Made by a program: the position numbers and the translations under genes. A stretch of 64,000 bases of DNA from Rhynchospora pubera (Eukaryota > Streptophyta > Magnoliopsida > Poales > Cyperaceae), in assembly GCA_028095005.1 (NCBI GenBank), contig CM051461.1, forward strand, positions 168,895,144-168,959,143, written 5' to 3'. Below the pieces are notes generated by a model, which saw nothing but the letters and a program-made list of their open reading frames with translations, searched no databases and was not told the DNA's origin. Below are positions 14,101 through 25,697 of the stretch, piece after piece (the stretch's first letter is position 1; the number at the start of each line of letters is the position of its first letter).

Positions 14101-14605
14101 CAATTCCCGAAAATGTGGGCATGGCATTTCTCTTCAAATTCTTAAGAAACCACAGAAAATGTTTTGAACAAGTCGTCAAATTCATCTAAAATGAGAAAAG
14201 GTTCACAACATACCTGAAATTGAAAATCATGTGACAAAAATAATTCTTACTTCTGATGGTGTAATGCCTATTAGTAACTATTGAATAGAAAAATGCAATC
14301 TTCTTTCTGCAAAAAGTGGTACATGATTTAATTTTCTGAGAGATCTGAAACTAAACCCAGGGCGTAATGTTGGTTTTAGAGCACAAATGGTATTGGTATA
14401 TAATGCTAATTGGGAAATTTGTTTTACAAATGACATAACATATATCAAAATGGTGCACTTTATGATTCACATATATATAGAAATTATAAAACATGTAATA
14501 TAAAAGAGGAGAAAATCTGAAGCAGTGGTGTTTCTTTCTAGTCAGGTCAGCCCTGAGCTTTATGGGGACAGCAGGCCTAGGCTCTTCACCTACTGGACGG
14601 TTAGA

Positions 14606-14641
<36 letters not shown>

Positions 14642-15956
14642 TCACACACACAACATACATAAAATGCACACGAAACCAAGTATTACTGTTTGTTTGGATA
14701 TTTGACCACTTTGTTATTCAAGCTTTAATAAAGTTGGGTATTCAATTACTGAAACATGTCCAGTCCATTTATTTCTGGTTAAAGCACTGTAGCAATTCAA
14801 GCACGTTGCTGTCAAATTCTGAAACAATCCAATACTGCTTCCTGGGAGTAACTATTGCCTTGTGCCAGATTAAAGATGTCATGTTGAAGGCTTGAAATGT
14901 CTGTAATTTTTGTTGGATTAATGAATTTTTACCGCATGCTGTCACCGGTATCTTAATTATTATAGTACATAAATGTAATAAGATTTATGAATTTAAGTAC
15001 AATAAGAAACTCTAAAACAAACTTCAAATATAAACTAAAATTTTGTGATCTTTGATGCTTTGCCATTATAGAGTGATGCGTATCAAGCAACAGGGTGTTA
15101 CAATTTGTTATGTGAAGGTTTTATACAAACAGACAGACAGATAGCTATTGGTGCTGCAATATCTCCAGTTTCTGCCTACAATGGAGATCAATATGACATC
15201 ACTATTCTTATTTGGAAGGTAGGCTTTCCTACTCATACTAGTTAGCCTTCATTTGTCCAATAACTAGCATGCACATGTGCCATATGTCTTAAGCTTATGA
15301 ATTTTTTCACTCAAAATGCTCAATTCCTAAAGTAGTATCGATATCAAAAACAAAAAAAAATATTGAAATTCATTTTTTTTATTTTATTTTAGGATATGTA
15401 AACTACCATTGCCATCACCCTTCCATGAGAGGGCTCAATTGATCCTAACATCATAACATCATAAATTAACGGCATCAACAATAGCAAATTCTTTCTGATT
15501 ACATCCAATAAATCTACCATTTAAACTGAGCAACATTTTCACAAATCAAATAATTAACTTCTAATGTAACATGATTAGGATCCGACACTGGGGAACTGGT
15601 GGCTAAGCTTCGGTGATAACCGGCTTGTTGGCTACTGGCCAGCAGAGCTCTTCACCCATCTGTCCAATCATGCAACCATGGTCGAGTGGGGTGGGGAGGT
15701 GGTCAACATGCAGCCGAACGGGGCACACACCTCCACTCAGATGGGGTCTGGCCACTTTGCTGGCGATAATTTCAGGAAAGCCAGCTATTTTCGCAACCTA
15801 GAAATTGTAGATGCAGACAACAGCCTAACAGCAGTGCAAGATATCGCAATTCTAGCTGAAAATACCAATTGCTACAACATCCAAAGCTATAAGAGTTCTG
15901 CGTGGGGCACATACTTCTACTACGGCGGTCCCGGCCACAATAGCTTGTGTCCTTGA
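5167..15956 (+). CDS. Neprosin-domain secreted protein (putative glutamic prolyl endopeptidase family)
   Basis: Seven exons, all with GT-AG borders and consistent phase: 5167-5421, 5533-5619, 5722-5982, 10808-10978, 14546-14599, 15072-15218 and 15579-15956, giving 450 residues. Residues about 26-61 are a strongly hydrophobic signal sequence. Then comes the neprosin activation region (QSPDGDMIDCV, LDHPLLKDHKIQ), and from about residue 202 the neprosin domain with HAIAYTG, NEFSLSQVW, YGDSRPRLFTYWT, QATGCYNLLC, VGYWPAELF and EWGGEV, ending YYGGPGHNSLCP. Members are secreted. Nepenthes neprosin cleaves after proline using two glutamates; E232 (NEFSLSQ) and E348 (YWPAELF) are my candidates for these from spacing, not proven. 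The start is uncertain: ATG 5242 (residue 26) directly begins the signal peptide, while 5167 adds 25 basic residues. Introns 3 (4.8 kb) and 4 (3.6 kb) are swollen by small transposons. No disabling change is seen. Confidence 0.85.
8361..8517 (+). mobile_element. Core-arm MITE, copy M1 (157 bp)
   Basis: Ends are GGGTGCGTTTGGAT and its complement ATCCAAACGCACCC, with a perfect 3-bp target duplication ATT (8358-8360, 8518-8520). The arms are purine-rich GAAGAAG-type on the left and CTTCTTC-type on the right and can pair. The centre (8419-8462) is the 44-bp core shared by the whole family, containing TTCACAAAGTTACACACTT. No coding capacity. It lies in intron 3 of the neprosin-like gene. Confidence 0.85.
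8631..9097. repeat. Fold-back repeat rich in CGAAATAAC motifs
   Basis: AAGCTTCTAAATTTC at the left end is mirrored by GAAATTTAAAAGCTT at the right. Between them are many variants of AATAACGGCGAAATAAC in both orientations. No clean target duplication was found, so the limits are approximate. Possibly a degraded hAT-type MITE. Confidence 0.4.
9622..10019. mobile_element. Mutator-type hairpin MITE (398 bp)
   Basis: A near-complete palindrome: GAGAATGGCTAACG at the left end, CGTTAGCCATTCTC at the right, with arms almost 200 bp long that include the palindrome GCCATCGATGGC. It is flanked by a perfect 10-bp duplication CTCTTAACAT (9612-9621, 10020-10029). The size of the duplication and the long arms point to a MULE-derived non-autonomous element. 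The open frames on both strands here are a by-product of the palindrome. Confidence 0.85.
11125..11910. repeat. Periodic TGCCA/TGGCA repeat block between 35-bp direct repeats
   Basis: Two copies of a poly-A tract followed by GAATGGAGAGGAATTTC plus a T-run (11125-11159 and 11876-11910) bracket about 716 bp. The left part is made of repeated units containing ATGCCA followed by AT-rich spacer. The right part carries the same kind of unit inverted (TGGCA with AAACTAATTTT spacers). The two halves are therefore a loose inverted repeat of short tandem arrays. Origin unknown. Confidence 0.55.
13938..14110. mobile_element. Short MITE (173 bp) with about 40-bp inverted arms
   Basis: GAATTGCTCAGGACACGCCC at the left is mirrored by GGGCGTGGCCTGAGCAATTC at the right, and TTTGCAAAAC pairs with GTTTTGCAAA. 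The flanks share a 9-bp direct repeat AAATGTGGG (13929-13937, 14111-14119), again compatible with a Mutator-type element. The left end may lack the two or three outermost bases. It lies in intron 4. Confidence 0.65.
14546..14599 (+). other. 54-base exon 5 of the neprosin-like gene
   Basis: TCAG acceptor before it and GT donor after it. The 18 codons read VSPELYGDSRPRLFTYWT, which is the conserved neprosin segment joining GWQ (exon 4) to SDAYQATGC (exon 6). The exon is too short to show up as an open reading frame but is required for a complete domain. A (CT)n(CA)n microsatellite starts right after its donor (about 14605-14652). Confidence 0.85.
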
Positions 15957-18161
15957 TCGACAGTCTGTTAATTTCTTGAGCAAATTGAAGTGAGGTTTTC
16001 TCGGGTGCGCCGTGTCATGTGTGTTGGTATATTTGGAAAGAAAACGTGGCTTCTGGTGTATTTTGTTATATGTTTTGGGCCCGTGGCAAAATCCACGGGG
16101 TTTTTGTAAGGCTTTATAATTCTCCCCGCAACTAATTATTATTTGTTGTTTCATATAGTCAATATATCCATTTTTTTCGGAATGTTCTTTATGATTTGAT
16201 GCATAGGTTCTTACTGCAGCCTCAAAGTTCATCCTTGGGTTATAACAGAATAACCAATCTGATTTGTTGACTTTGGGAGTGATTCATTGAAATTTTTACT
16301 ACAATAACGTCATGACGTTTTTTGTTTAATTTTTTGTAACAGTGCAGAAACTCACAACTATTATATGTAGGCAATGATGTCACTAATCAGGTACATTTGT
16401 TTGGCAAATTTGGTGAACGGAAAAGTAAAGAGCCTTCAAATTAAGAAGAGACCATTTATGATGAACAGAAAGAACATCATAATGTTTCTTCTTACTTTAA
16501 AATCTTTAAACATCGACACTCTACATGCTAATGTTATTACATTTACTGAACCACATAACAAGCATTCATAATCATGTTATCTTTTTTTTTTATCTTTTTA
16601 CTGACTCTGCACAGTGACATGCTAATAACTACATTTAGGTACTATTAGTTTCTTTCCTGACTTTGTTGAAGGGGTGGTACGACCGATTTCTAAAGGGTTC
16701 AGTAGTAGAAGTACAAAAACAGGAAAAACATTGAAGTAAATCACTTAATCAGGTTTTTGGCATGAGTTTCTGAGTCAATGCCATGTCTGTCAAAAGAAAA
16801 GAATTTTTTTTTTCTATGTTAATGTCAGAGTCAAATAATAATTGAATAGTAGTGTCAGGTTCACCAAACAAGGAGACGTATTTAATGAGTCCATATCCCC
16901 TATAATCGTCTCCAAATTTTTCAGCAGAGATAAGATGGAAAAAATGGGAGCCTTTAGTTGTTATATTTCGTTCATGTTATATAATTTACTCATGCATGCT
17001 CATGTAAAGGATAGTTAGACATAATATACAAACATTAATTGTCCCACAATATAATAGTTTCTTTTTCCTCTACCAAACTTAATTTTTCAAAATTTTCACG
17101 AAGATATATTAGGCATGCATAGGCGATATATTGTATTAAATTAGGATAAAACACTCATGATCGTATTTAAATGACATATTATGCCAAAATTTTTAAGTGA
17201 TACCCATTGCAATGCTGCAATTTCAGCATTTGTATTTATTTTCTATGGGGTAATTGGGGTTATTAAAAAATTGTAACCGTTTACAAATGGGGAAAGAGCA
17301 GAGGACACGAAGTCAAAATTAATTATTCCAATGGAATCCAAGTTAATGTGGTCTGATAAGGAAGTTAATACATACGGTACCTTTAGCGCAGAGGCCATGT
17401 GCAGCTTACTGCCATGTGGGGACTTTGATTTTTAATACATATTGCCTAGATCTTGTTGATAACTTTGCAATTAGACCAGTAGTGCTGTTCGTCAGCCAAT
17501 AAATATTGGTGTAAATAATGATGCAGCAAGTGATCTCAATCATTACCAGCGAAAATAAATAAAACTTGTCAGCAAATTGAATTGGAAAATACAAAAAAGC
17601 CATCTCCTTTTGCTTCGGTATTATTATTTTTTGAGTTGGTATATCTTTCTCTGTAGATTTTTTTTCTTTTTATAAAGTAAAACTCCTTTAGTGAAATGCA
17701 TATATCTTTTTTTTACTCAAAACGAACTTTTCCATGTTTACAATAAGACATTTTCTATTTTCTTTTTTCAAAGTTCACAGTTCAAGTCAACAAATATGAA
17801 GTTTCTATTTTTTCTTATGAAGGTTCAATGTATATATTTGTTTCGGTGTTATTATTAGCTGCCCTGAAGATGGGGAAAAAATAGCAAAGAAAATTGAAAT
17901 TGGAGATTTGGAGGTCAAATACGCAGGACATGTCAGAACGGATAATGTGTAAAGCTTTTTCCAACGGGCGCCCCAATGGAATTATGAGACATGATTACCT
18001 GTTTACGGTTCCCTTTGATTAAGGATGAACATATACAATTTCAAGTGCATTTCAGAATAATTTATTTTGGATCATGAGTTGAGTTAGAGAGGTTGACGCG
18101 CTAACCCAAATTTTAATTCAAGATAGTCGTTAACCCAATGTTGATTGAAATAGCAAATAGA
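15957..18161. other. Intergenic downstream of the neprosin-like gene
   Basis: Contains the 3' untranslated region of the neprosin-like gene for the first few hundred bases (exact end not visible). After that it is AT-rich sequence with no recognisable gene or bounded repeat. Confidence 0.5.
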
Positions 18162-18329
18162 GTGCCTGTTTGGATCCCATCGGAATTTGGAGAATTTCAT
18201 ATTCATAGGCATAAATTTATTATAAACAATCCAAACTCTTCACAAAGTTACACACTTCCCAATAAATTTATGTCTAGAAATAAGAAATTCTCCAAATTCC
18301 CCAAATTCCTAAGCGATCCAAACGGCCCC
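18162..18329 (+). mobile_element. Core-arm MITE, copy M2 (168 bp)
   Basis: Ends GTGCCTGTTTGGAT and ATCCAAACGGCCCC, 3-bp duplication AGA (18159-18161, 18330-18332). The 44-bp family core is at 18221-18264. The arms are GGAATTTGGAGAATTTC-type and pair with CCAAATTCCCCAAATTCC on the other side, unlike the GAAGAAG arms of M1. Confidence 0.85.
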
Positions 18330-20431
18330 AGAGAGACTATTGTCTATTACGAACAACTACGGCCACCCATCGAAAGCTGAATAGTATTTCTAAATTGTTA
18401 ACTATGTGGATTAACATCACTAATTGTCAATCCAAAAATAACTAATTTAAATTTATTGATTTTATTTTATCTTTTTGAGGGTCAATTTATTGTTTTTTAT
18501 CATAAACATTAATGTCATAATTTTCATTATTTTAATGCTAAATATGTATGGGGGTTTGTCTAATGAAACTAGATCTTTTCAATATCGCCTGTCGATTCAA
18601 AAGTTAGTTGATAATCTTTGGTGCTACTCATGCTTAGCATATTACATATGCATGGTTTTAATTTATTAATAAAAAAAACATATACATGGTTTTACCCAAA
18701 AAAAAAAAATGCATGATGTATGTTACTGGATAAGCTTTATTGTGAATTCGGATAATACTTTGTTTGGGCAATAGGAGATTAGCTGGGGCAAAAGCAAGGA
18801 TGCATGAAAAGTGAAATATCAAATTCATACCGTATTCATCTAATCTTGAACTGAAATCCCCCTAAAAGTTAAACAAACTAGTATTATCTCCTAAAACGGA
18901 ACAACTAGAAGCAAGAATTCCTTAGGAACAGAAGAATTAGAGCGCTGTTAGAAATTAATCATGTATACTGGTAAACAGGGCTATACGTCCTATATGAATT
19001 AATTCAACCATCCAGTCAAATTGTCACTCCAATAGAAGCATTAAAATTCGTTCAGTAATTATGAACTCTTGACATTTACTCCTTGTTACAGGAATAAGAA
19101 GGGCTGTTTACCATGGTTTACTACTGAGAGATAAATGTTCTTCTGCTAACACCAACCGAAAACAAAATGGCAGTTTCATCACTTCGTAGATACCCCTGCA
19201 AATTTCCAAAATATCATGCTGATTTCTGCAATAGCATGCATGCATGTGCATTTCAAAAGATATCAGGTTTACCAACATACATATGCTGATATGCAAAATA
19301 TCCGCTGTTTCCTTTTGTTCCTTTTTTGTACTTGCGATATGATGTCCAACTTGCGCCAATGGCACCTAATAATTTCTGCTTTTATGAGAAGTAAAAGTGT
19401 AGTGACTACTTCTGATCAAACTAGGAAAACATTTAAGATACTTCTAGAGGATGAGAAAGGTTGTCCATGGGTATGACTTACTACGAGAGGAAGTTAAGTC
19501 TAAGGTTTTTTTTTTTTTTTTTTTTTTGCATCTGTACACAAAACGGTGAGCTATTGAATGTTAAAATGTATAGTTTTTTTTCAGAAAAAAAATGAAATGT
19601 CTCAGGTGGTAGGTTTTCTGCCGCCTTTTCAAAAATAAATAAATGACAATAAAAATTATGAATTCATATGTCTTCAGCTATGACACATCAGTACATTACA
19701 CATGTTTTGCACCTTTTGATTCAATTGATTCTCTCCATTTAGTTAAAAAAATATTCTCTCCATTCAGTATTTCAGAGAATATTCCATCAAATAATACATG
19801 AAATAAATTCTTATATTCTATAATATTCTATTTCACAACTTGTATCTTAATTTAAAATTTTAACACTTTTTCTGACATATAGTTAATTTTTTAAAACAAT
19901 GACCGCAAAACTGTCCTAGCGTCAATAAAACTCATTTACCCTGAACGTTACATAAAAATTTACATACAGGACCTAACACTTCTATCTTTTGCAAATACAA
20001 CCATCTTAAATAACGTTACCATGCCAGGTCATACTGATTGTCAGAATATAATTACTCAAGCAAGGATAACCAATCTTAATATTCGTCTTTGGTCTTTCTT
20101 AGGTGCACTTTCTTTTATTGATAATTGAAGTAGAGATTAGAGGGTCTGTGGCCGATTTGTTTGGAACAAAATAATAATTGTTGACAACAAAATTAGTAAT
20201 AGTTTTGTTTGGAAACAAAGAGAATCATTTTTTAGTCTAGTGACAAAGAGTAATGCATCTTGAGTGAAAGATGACATGTTCGAATCCGGTTGGAGGTCTT
20301 TCATAGACATTTATTTAATTTAAAAATAATTTGAAAGGCTTAACCCCGTTTATCTTTAAAAAAACAAAATTTGTAATAATATAACAATCAGGGGTTTGAC
20401 ACGAAATGGAAGCGGATTCCCTTCATGCATC
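18330..20431. other. Intergenic, nothing recognised
   Basis: AT-rich spacer with a T-run near 19507-19527. Short open frames on both strands show no domain and no splice context. Confidence 0.5.
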
Positions 20432-20439
20432 ATTTCATG

Positions 20440-21107
20440 TAGGGCTGAAAACGGTAGTAGTTTCAACCGTTCTTTTGTTTCGTTTAGTTCGGAACAGGAC
20501 GGTAACAGATAAGGATTTCAGTTTCGTTTAAGGAACGGAACAACTAACACAAATAGAAATATTGTTTCGTCTCAGAACGGAACGATTAGTGAAACTGGTA
20601 CGTTTCGTGGTCGTTTATTTCGCGCATTTCGTCTATAATTTTTTTATGGTTTTATTATTAGATTGCAGAGGACCTCAGCGGAGAGATCGAGGGAGAAACG
20701 AGTAAAATTAGATTTCTGCAGCGTCGCTCCGTCATTTCTCCGCCAAACACAGTCACATCTATCTCTCTCGCCTCTGCACCACCCAGTACAATCGCCGTTG
20801 AGAGCGAGAGGTGATGATGGTGCCTCCTCCCCCTTTTCCGCGTGACCTAACCTGTCATTTCTCTATCTCTGTTTCACACAAAATGCAGAATAGTTTATTT
20901 TCTTGCATCTTAATAAAAATGCAAAACAGTTAGGTAGTCAAAGACGGTTATAACCATTTTGATCGTTTTCATCAACGAAACGATCAACGCAACATGTGTT
21001 AAACGGGTGCAACAATCAGCGCAATAAATACAAGAATTTGGTACATCAATGCAACGGTTAACGAAAATGACCACTTTCGTGGTCGTTTTTCACGTTATGC
21101 ACCCCTA
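20440..21107. mobile_element. hAT-type non-autonomous element (668 bp)
   Basis: Ends TAGGGCTGAAAACGG and its imperfect complement (CACCCCTA at the right), flanked by a perfect 8-bp duplication ATTTCATG (20432-20439, 21108-21115), the size produced by hAT transposases. The outer thirds are rich in AACGAAACG/CGTTTCGTT motifs in opposite orientation. The middle (about 20660-20870) is different in character: GC-richer and resembling a 5' leader (CGGAGAGATCGAGGGAGAAA, CTCTCTCGCCTCTGCACC), so it may be captured host sequence. Confidence 0.8.
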
Positions 21108-21471
21108 ATTTCATGTATAGAGAATTAGAGACGCAGTGATCCGGAGAACCCAAACTGGAGCACACTTCCTGAAACCTTCATCCAAAACCTCGAAAAAAGT
21201 ATTTCTCGGGCCAATTCCCAGCTCGCAAAGATTCGGTCGTGCTTGTGCTGTGTTAATCATCTCAAGCGTTTTCTACCAGGCCGAGCTCGTGGTGTGTAAA
21301 TATCCTAAGATGCCTAATTGCCTATAGAGGTTTTACCTTTTTCTCTAACGAGGACTGTTCTATTGAAACATAATGGGCCTTAAAATTTGAATGAGCAAAC
21401 GACAATAATGGCTTTCCTTTCCTTTTCGAAGCGGAGCTGATTTGGGGAATCCCAGAATTTTGACATCTAGC

Positions 21472-21950
21472 TAGGGCTGAAAACGGAAGTCATTTTAATC
21501 GTTTTTCGTTTCGTTTCGTTCGGACGAAACGGTTAACGAAACAACGAAACGATTTCGTTTGGTTTGACGAAATGATTAACGAAATAATAAAACAGTTTTG
21601 TCCATGTGTAAATCACGAAAATTTCGTCAATTTCGTTTGCGCCATCGTCTCGATCATTTTGCAGCCCTACTGCTAGGGACCTAGGGTTGAAAACGAAAGT
21701 CGTTTCAACTGTTATTTTGTTTCATTTTGTTCAAAACGAAATGAAACGGCTAAGGAATATGATTGTGTTTCAAAAACAAAATGGTTAACGAAACAATAAA
21801 ATGATTTCGTACATGTGTAAATTACGAAAATTTAGTCGGTTTCGATCGTTTAGTCCAAAACAAAACGGTTAATGACATTAGTGGTCAGTTTCGTCAATGA
21901 AATGAAACGGTTAACGAAACACTCTAGTTTCGACCGTTTTTGCAGCCCTA
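21472..21950. mobile_element. Pair of hAT-like MITEs related to 20440-21107
   Basis: Two adjacent units (21472-21669 and 21682-21950) each begin TAGGG(C/T)TGAAAACG and end GCAGCCCTA and are filled with CGTTTCGTT/AACGAAACG motifs. The outer flanks of the pair, CATCTAGC and CATCCTGC, agree at six of eight positions, suggesting one old insertion followed by duplication or nesting. Confidence 0.6.
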
Positions 21951-23640
21951 CATCCTGCCATCTCATACAAACCCACGCACATAAACAGCCTGGCCCATAA
22001 AGATGTGACCTGCGATCTGCGTGCATATATAGTGATGCGCACGCTGACATCATCTCTACAACAGACTGGCCATGCGCGATGCAACCTGCAATCTGCACGC
22101 CAGGTGGATATAGCTGGACGCTGATGTCACGATACCACCGCACACTGACGTCATTTGTACGCTGGCCTCAAATAGATATTAGAAGTATTTAACATGATGT
22201 ACGGGAGTATATAAATAAGTTTATTATTAAAGAAATTCTGTCATTTGACGCTATGTAAGTAGAACATAAGGGAGTATATATTTCTACACACGCAATTAAA
22301 TTGTCTGTATTAATGGAGTACTTATTTTTGAACAATTATTATTTAAAAAATGATTAAATATATATTACGTAGTAAAGATATAAACGAAGGGAGTATATAT
22401 TTCTTTATATAGGGTTCAAAAAAATCATTCAATAAACAGACAAAATTGTACAAATAAGCATTCAATATAAACTTCTTCGTAAGGACTTGAAATAAGCATC
22501 CACTATTCAAATTTATTCAAACTTTTTCAAATAAACTGCCAACATTAAAATCAAATTAACTGTATATCAATGCTAACAATAAAATAAGGTTCAAATCACA
22601 ATTTAATCCAACCAACCATAAAAACCACTACAAGCAAAATTAAACATGCTAACAAAGTTATAGAAAGTGCAACAACAACCATTGATCATCTCAGTCTAAG
22701 TCAACAAGAACACATTCAATTGAACAAGCTTCAATCTTTCCATTAGAGTCAAGAAGAACACATTCACACACATTTTTAAATCCGGCCTCACTTTATTGAT
22801 AGGATCTAATAACAGACTGTAAACAACAACACGCTTATCATCACAATATCAATCTACAAAATAAAAAATTATACAATTTTAAAATATATATTCCCTTAAT
22901 GAATATATTTTACACCAACGATACTTAATATATAATCTTTTATAAAAATTTCATAATTATATGCAATAGTGAAATATATATTCCTTAAATTGTCAACATG
23001 ATCCTTAATTAAAAATCTCTTGTTACTTATATCTAATCTCAGATTAGTCTCCTTCAAAAAAAAAACCCCTCACATTAGCAAATAACAAATATATAATCAC
23101 TTTTGTAGATTACCTGGGATGATAATACTAGCTTGTTAAGTAACTTGCAAATGAGAATCCTTAAAATGAGACTTTTGCCCCACCCCAAGGATCTCTTTCT
23201 TGACTACTCACTTTTCATAGGTATACCCTATACTTTGACACTTCGCGCCTGCCTGGCTTGAACATTGACTTTCTAATTGGCTCAATCTTACCGTTGCGCG
23301 CCTAGTTGGATTGGCTAGTTTCAGCACTGATGTTATTGACTCTGCTTCAATTGCACCGTAGGCAAGCCTTGGGCCAGGAGAGTTTGAGGCAGAATGCGGG
23401 TGTTTTTTGCCGGGCGAGTGTCGACAGTTATTCAACTGAACCATCAACTCCTACCTTCTCTCTGATCTACTCCTCCTCTATTCTCTCTATGGATACAAAA
23501 AAAGTCAATTAAACCAATTAAGTTATGCCTAAAAAAAGTCCCCTACCCCTAAATTAGCATGAGTTGTGCTATTTACACGTTCAAAGAATACATACTCGAA
23601 TGAAAGCTATTAGACAAAGATACAATGTTACGGCTGCTGC
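21951..23640. other. Intergenic, old transposon relics
   Basis: No bounded element. On the minus strand about 22680-22860 there is coding-like sequence with a frameshift (fragments reading KRVVVYSLLLDPINKVRPDLK and CECVLLDSNGKIEACS). It may be debris of the same transposon that left the Ulp1-like relic to the right. Nothing else recognised. Confidence 0.35.
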
Positions 23641-23643
23641 TAA

Positions 23644-23912
23644 GGCTGTGCTCCACAAACAAATTTAGGGGATGAGCTTAGATAAGGGGAGGTAAAGAGA
23701 TTGGTGACCGTATCTGACCGGAGGAGGTTACTCGCTCCAGAATAGTGATTAAATGAAATAATAGGAGTGCTAACGAGGTAAAGTCAGAGAGAAAATCCAA
23801 TAAAATTTACTCTGCATTTGTAATCCCCAATTTTGGGGGTTCGCTCATCCCCCCACCCCTCATCTCCCCTAATCTCCCTTTATCTCCTCCGATTGTGTTG
23901 TGGAGCACAGCC
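23644..23912. mobile_element. Tourist/PIF-Harbinger-like MITE (269 bp)
   Basis: Terminal inverted repeats GGCTGTGCTCCACAA and TTGTGGAGCACAGCC (15 bp, perfect) with target duplication TAA on each side (23641-23643, 23913-23915). TAA/TTA duplications with GGC-type ends are the PIF/Harbinger signature. There is no coding capacity. Confidence 0.8.
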
Positions 23913-24353
23913 TAAAGCTACAACATCATATGGCTTGCTCCCCAACAATGAGCCTAGCACCTTCTGACCGGATGTACCCGGGTATAAAGGAGGAAATTCT
24001 CCGTGGGAACATGCCCCTGTCACTGGCATCGTAAAGCCAAATTAAGGATCGCCATTCCTACAACCAGGTCCCAATTCACCAGCACTTAGGAGGTAGGCCC
24101 GCAACGATGATCAATGTTTTTGGGACGCTCCAATTGCCCAGGGTCAGCCACGAAGGCGGATTGAAAGTTCCTAACAAAGCTGCACTAGAGTGACTCTAAG
24201 ATAAAAGGATGCACAGAAAGCACAAAGCTTGAAAAGAAAGGCATAAGGCATCTGATGAGACAACGCTGCTTTAGTCTCACTCTGCTTTTTGTTGCAGTGC
24301 AGGGGTCGGTGGGGGTGCACGGAACAAACTAGACCGCTATCTTATACTCTAAC

Positions 24354-25640
24354 TTGTTGTGGGACATTCTCAGCCCACCTACATTGCATATCATTCCACC
24401 GTTCATCACCTGATGTTCGCCGAACAAGAAATGCTTTGATGTTCTTGAAATCTAATTCCATCTTCTCAAATAAGTCATTTGCATCCTCTGTTGTGCAATA
24501 ACTTTCAGCCCAATTGGCTTTCTTATGAATAATGTACATCCACCATTGCATATTGTTACGTGACACAACAAAGAGATAATCAGAAGCATCAAAATTGGCT
24601 CCCAGAAGATCATGATTTGTTCTATTTAAATTGGAAACAAAACTAGTAGACAAAGCTCTCTGCATGTACAAAAAAAACATGAAAGAAAGTATTATTCAAT
24701 CATCTCCATTGTTATAGAAATTATCTAAGAATGTATATATCAAAATTAATTACCAGATCAAATTGGTCAATAGAGATCCACTTGTTCTTGTTCTTTACCT
24801 CTTTTCTAACAACTTTAGGATACATGACATGACCTGAAAATAAAAAAGAAACAAGAGAATATATAAAATTAATTTATACTACAACTTTAGTTTATATTAT
24901 CTACTTCTTTGCACAAAAAAAATTATTTCTTTATTGTATAGTATTTACAGTACTATGTACACAGATGCAAAAATACTTAAATACTAAATACACTATTAGA
25001 AAAATTAATACCTATTATTCAATATAATTTACTCCTTTGTTATGAAGTATTTACACTACTATCTACAGAGATATAACAATTAATCCAATACAAACGATAT
25101 GACAAAATGATTAATACCTGTTACACTATATTATATACTCTTTTAGACAATAAAATTTACTTCCTTTTATATAGTACTTATAGTAATATCTACACCTGAT
25201 GCAAAAAATAATATTAAATCAATGTATGTATTGGGATAAAAACTTACGGAATCTATCATATCTTTCCCCTTCAAGAATTTAATCATCTCTCCAGAGGTGA
25301 CAACATAATTACAGAACTTGAACACAAATGAAGCCTCACTTTCTTACTCAAGATCTCTTAAGAAAACAGCAAGGACCTTACTTAATAGAATGGAGATAGG
25401 TGGCTTCTGAGTAAAATCAAATTTTGGCTAAAATTTATTTATAGCTTTCTTATTCTTGTTCTCATCATTTTCTTCACACAATGGATCTCCATATGAACTA
25501 CCATAGTATGAACTTTTAAGAAGTCTACGACCTGTAACTCTTTTTCACTTTACAGAAGTTATTTTCTCACTCTTTAAATCTGACATATTTTTTTCCATCA
25601 TTTGGTGCATCATCAACAAACATAGCAACCGAATAAGCAT
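24354..25640 (-). pseudogene. Ulp1/C48-type protease relic (3' part), probably transposon-derived
   Basis: Two exon-like blocks with splice borders are readable: 24754-24833 (HVMYPKVVRKEVKNKNKW, SIDQFDL) and 24354-24659 (102 codons). The second has the layout of a Ulp1 peptidase: a YLFVVSRNNMQWWMYII strand where HW is expected, and a late AENVPQQ where the family has PQQ followed by the catalytic Cys motif. Here the usual His is Gln and the Cys segment is missing. Upstream, 25250-25540 continues in the same sense (VVTSGEMIKFLKGKDMIDS) but has in-frame stops. Such proteases are common passengers of plant MULE and CACTA elements. I call a dead fragment. The family assignment rests on pattern only. 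Confidence 0.45.
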
Positions 25641-25697
25641 AATTTATAGAAGATAGATTTTTTACTGGTATTGATGTCAGAAGAATAGTTCTCATTG

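Larger units (their letters stand above)
10979..14545 (+). other. Intron 4 of the neprosin-like gene (3.6 kb)
   Basis: Contains the repeat block at 11125-11910 and a MITE at 13938-14110. The remainder is AT-rich with nothing recognisable. It ends at the TCAG acceptor in front of the 54-base exon 14546-14599. Confidence 0.75.
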
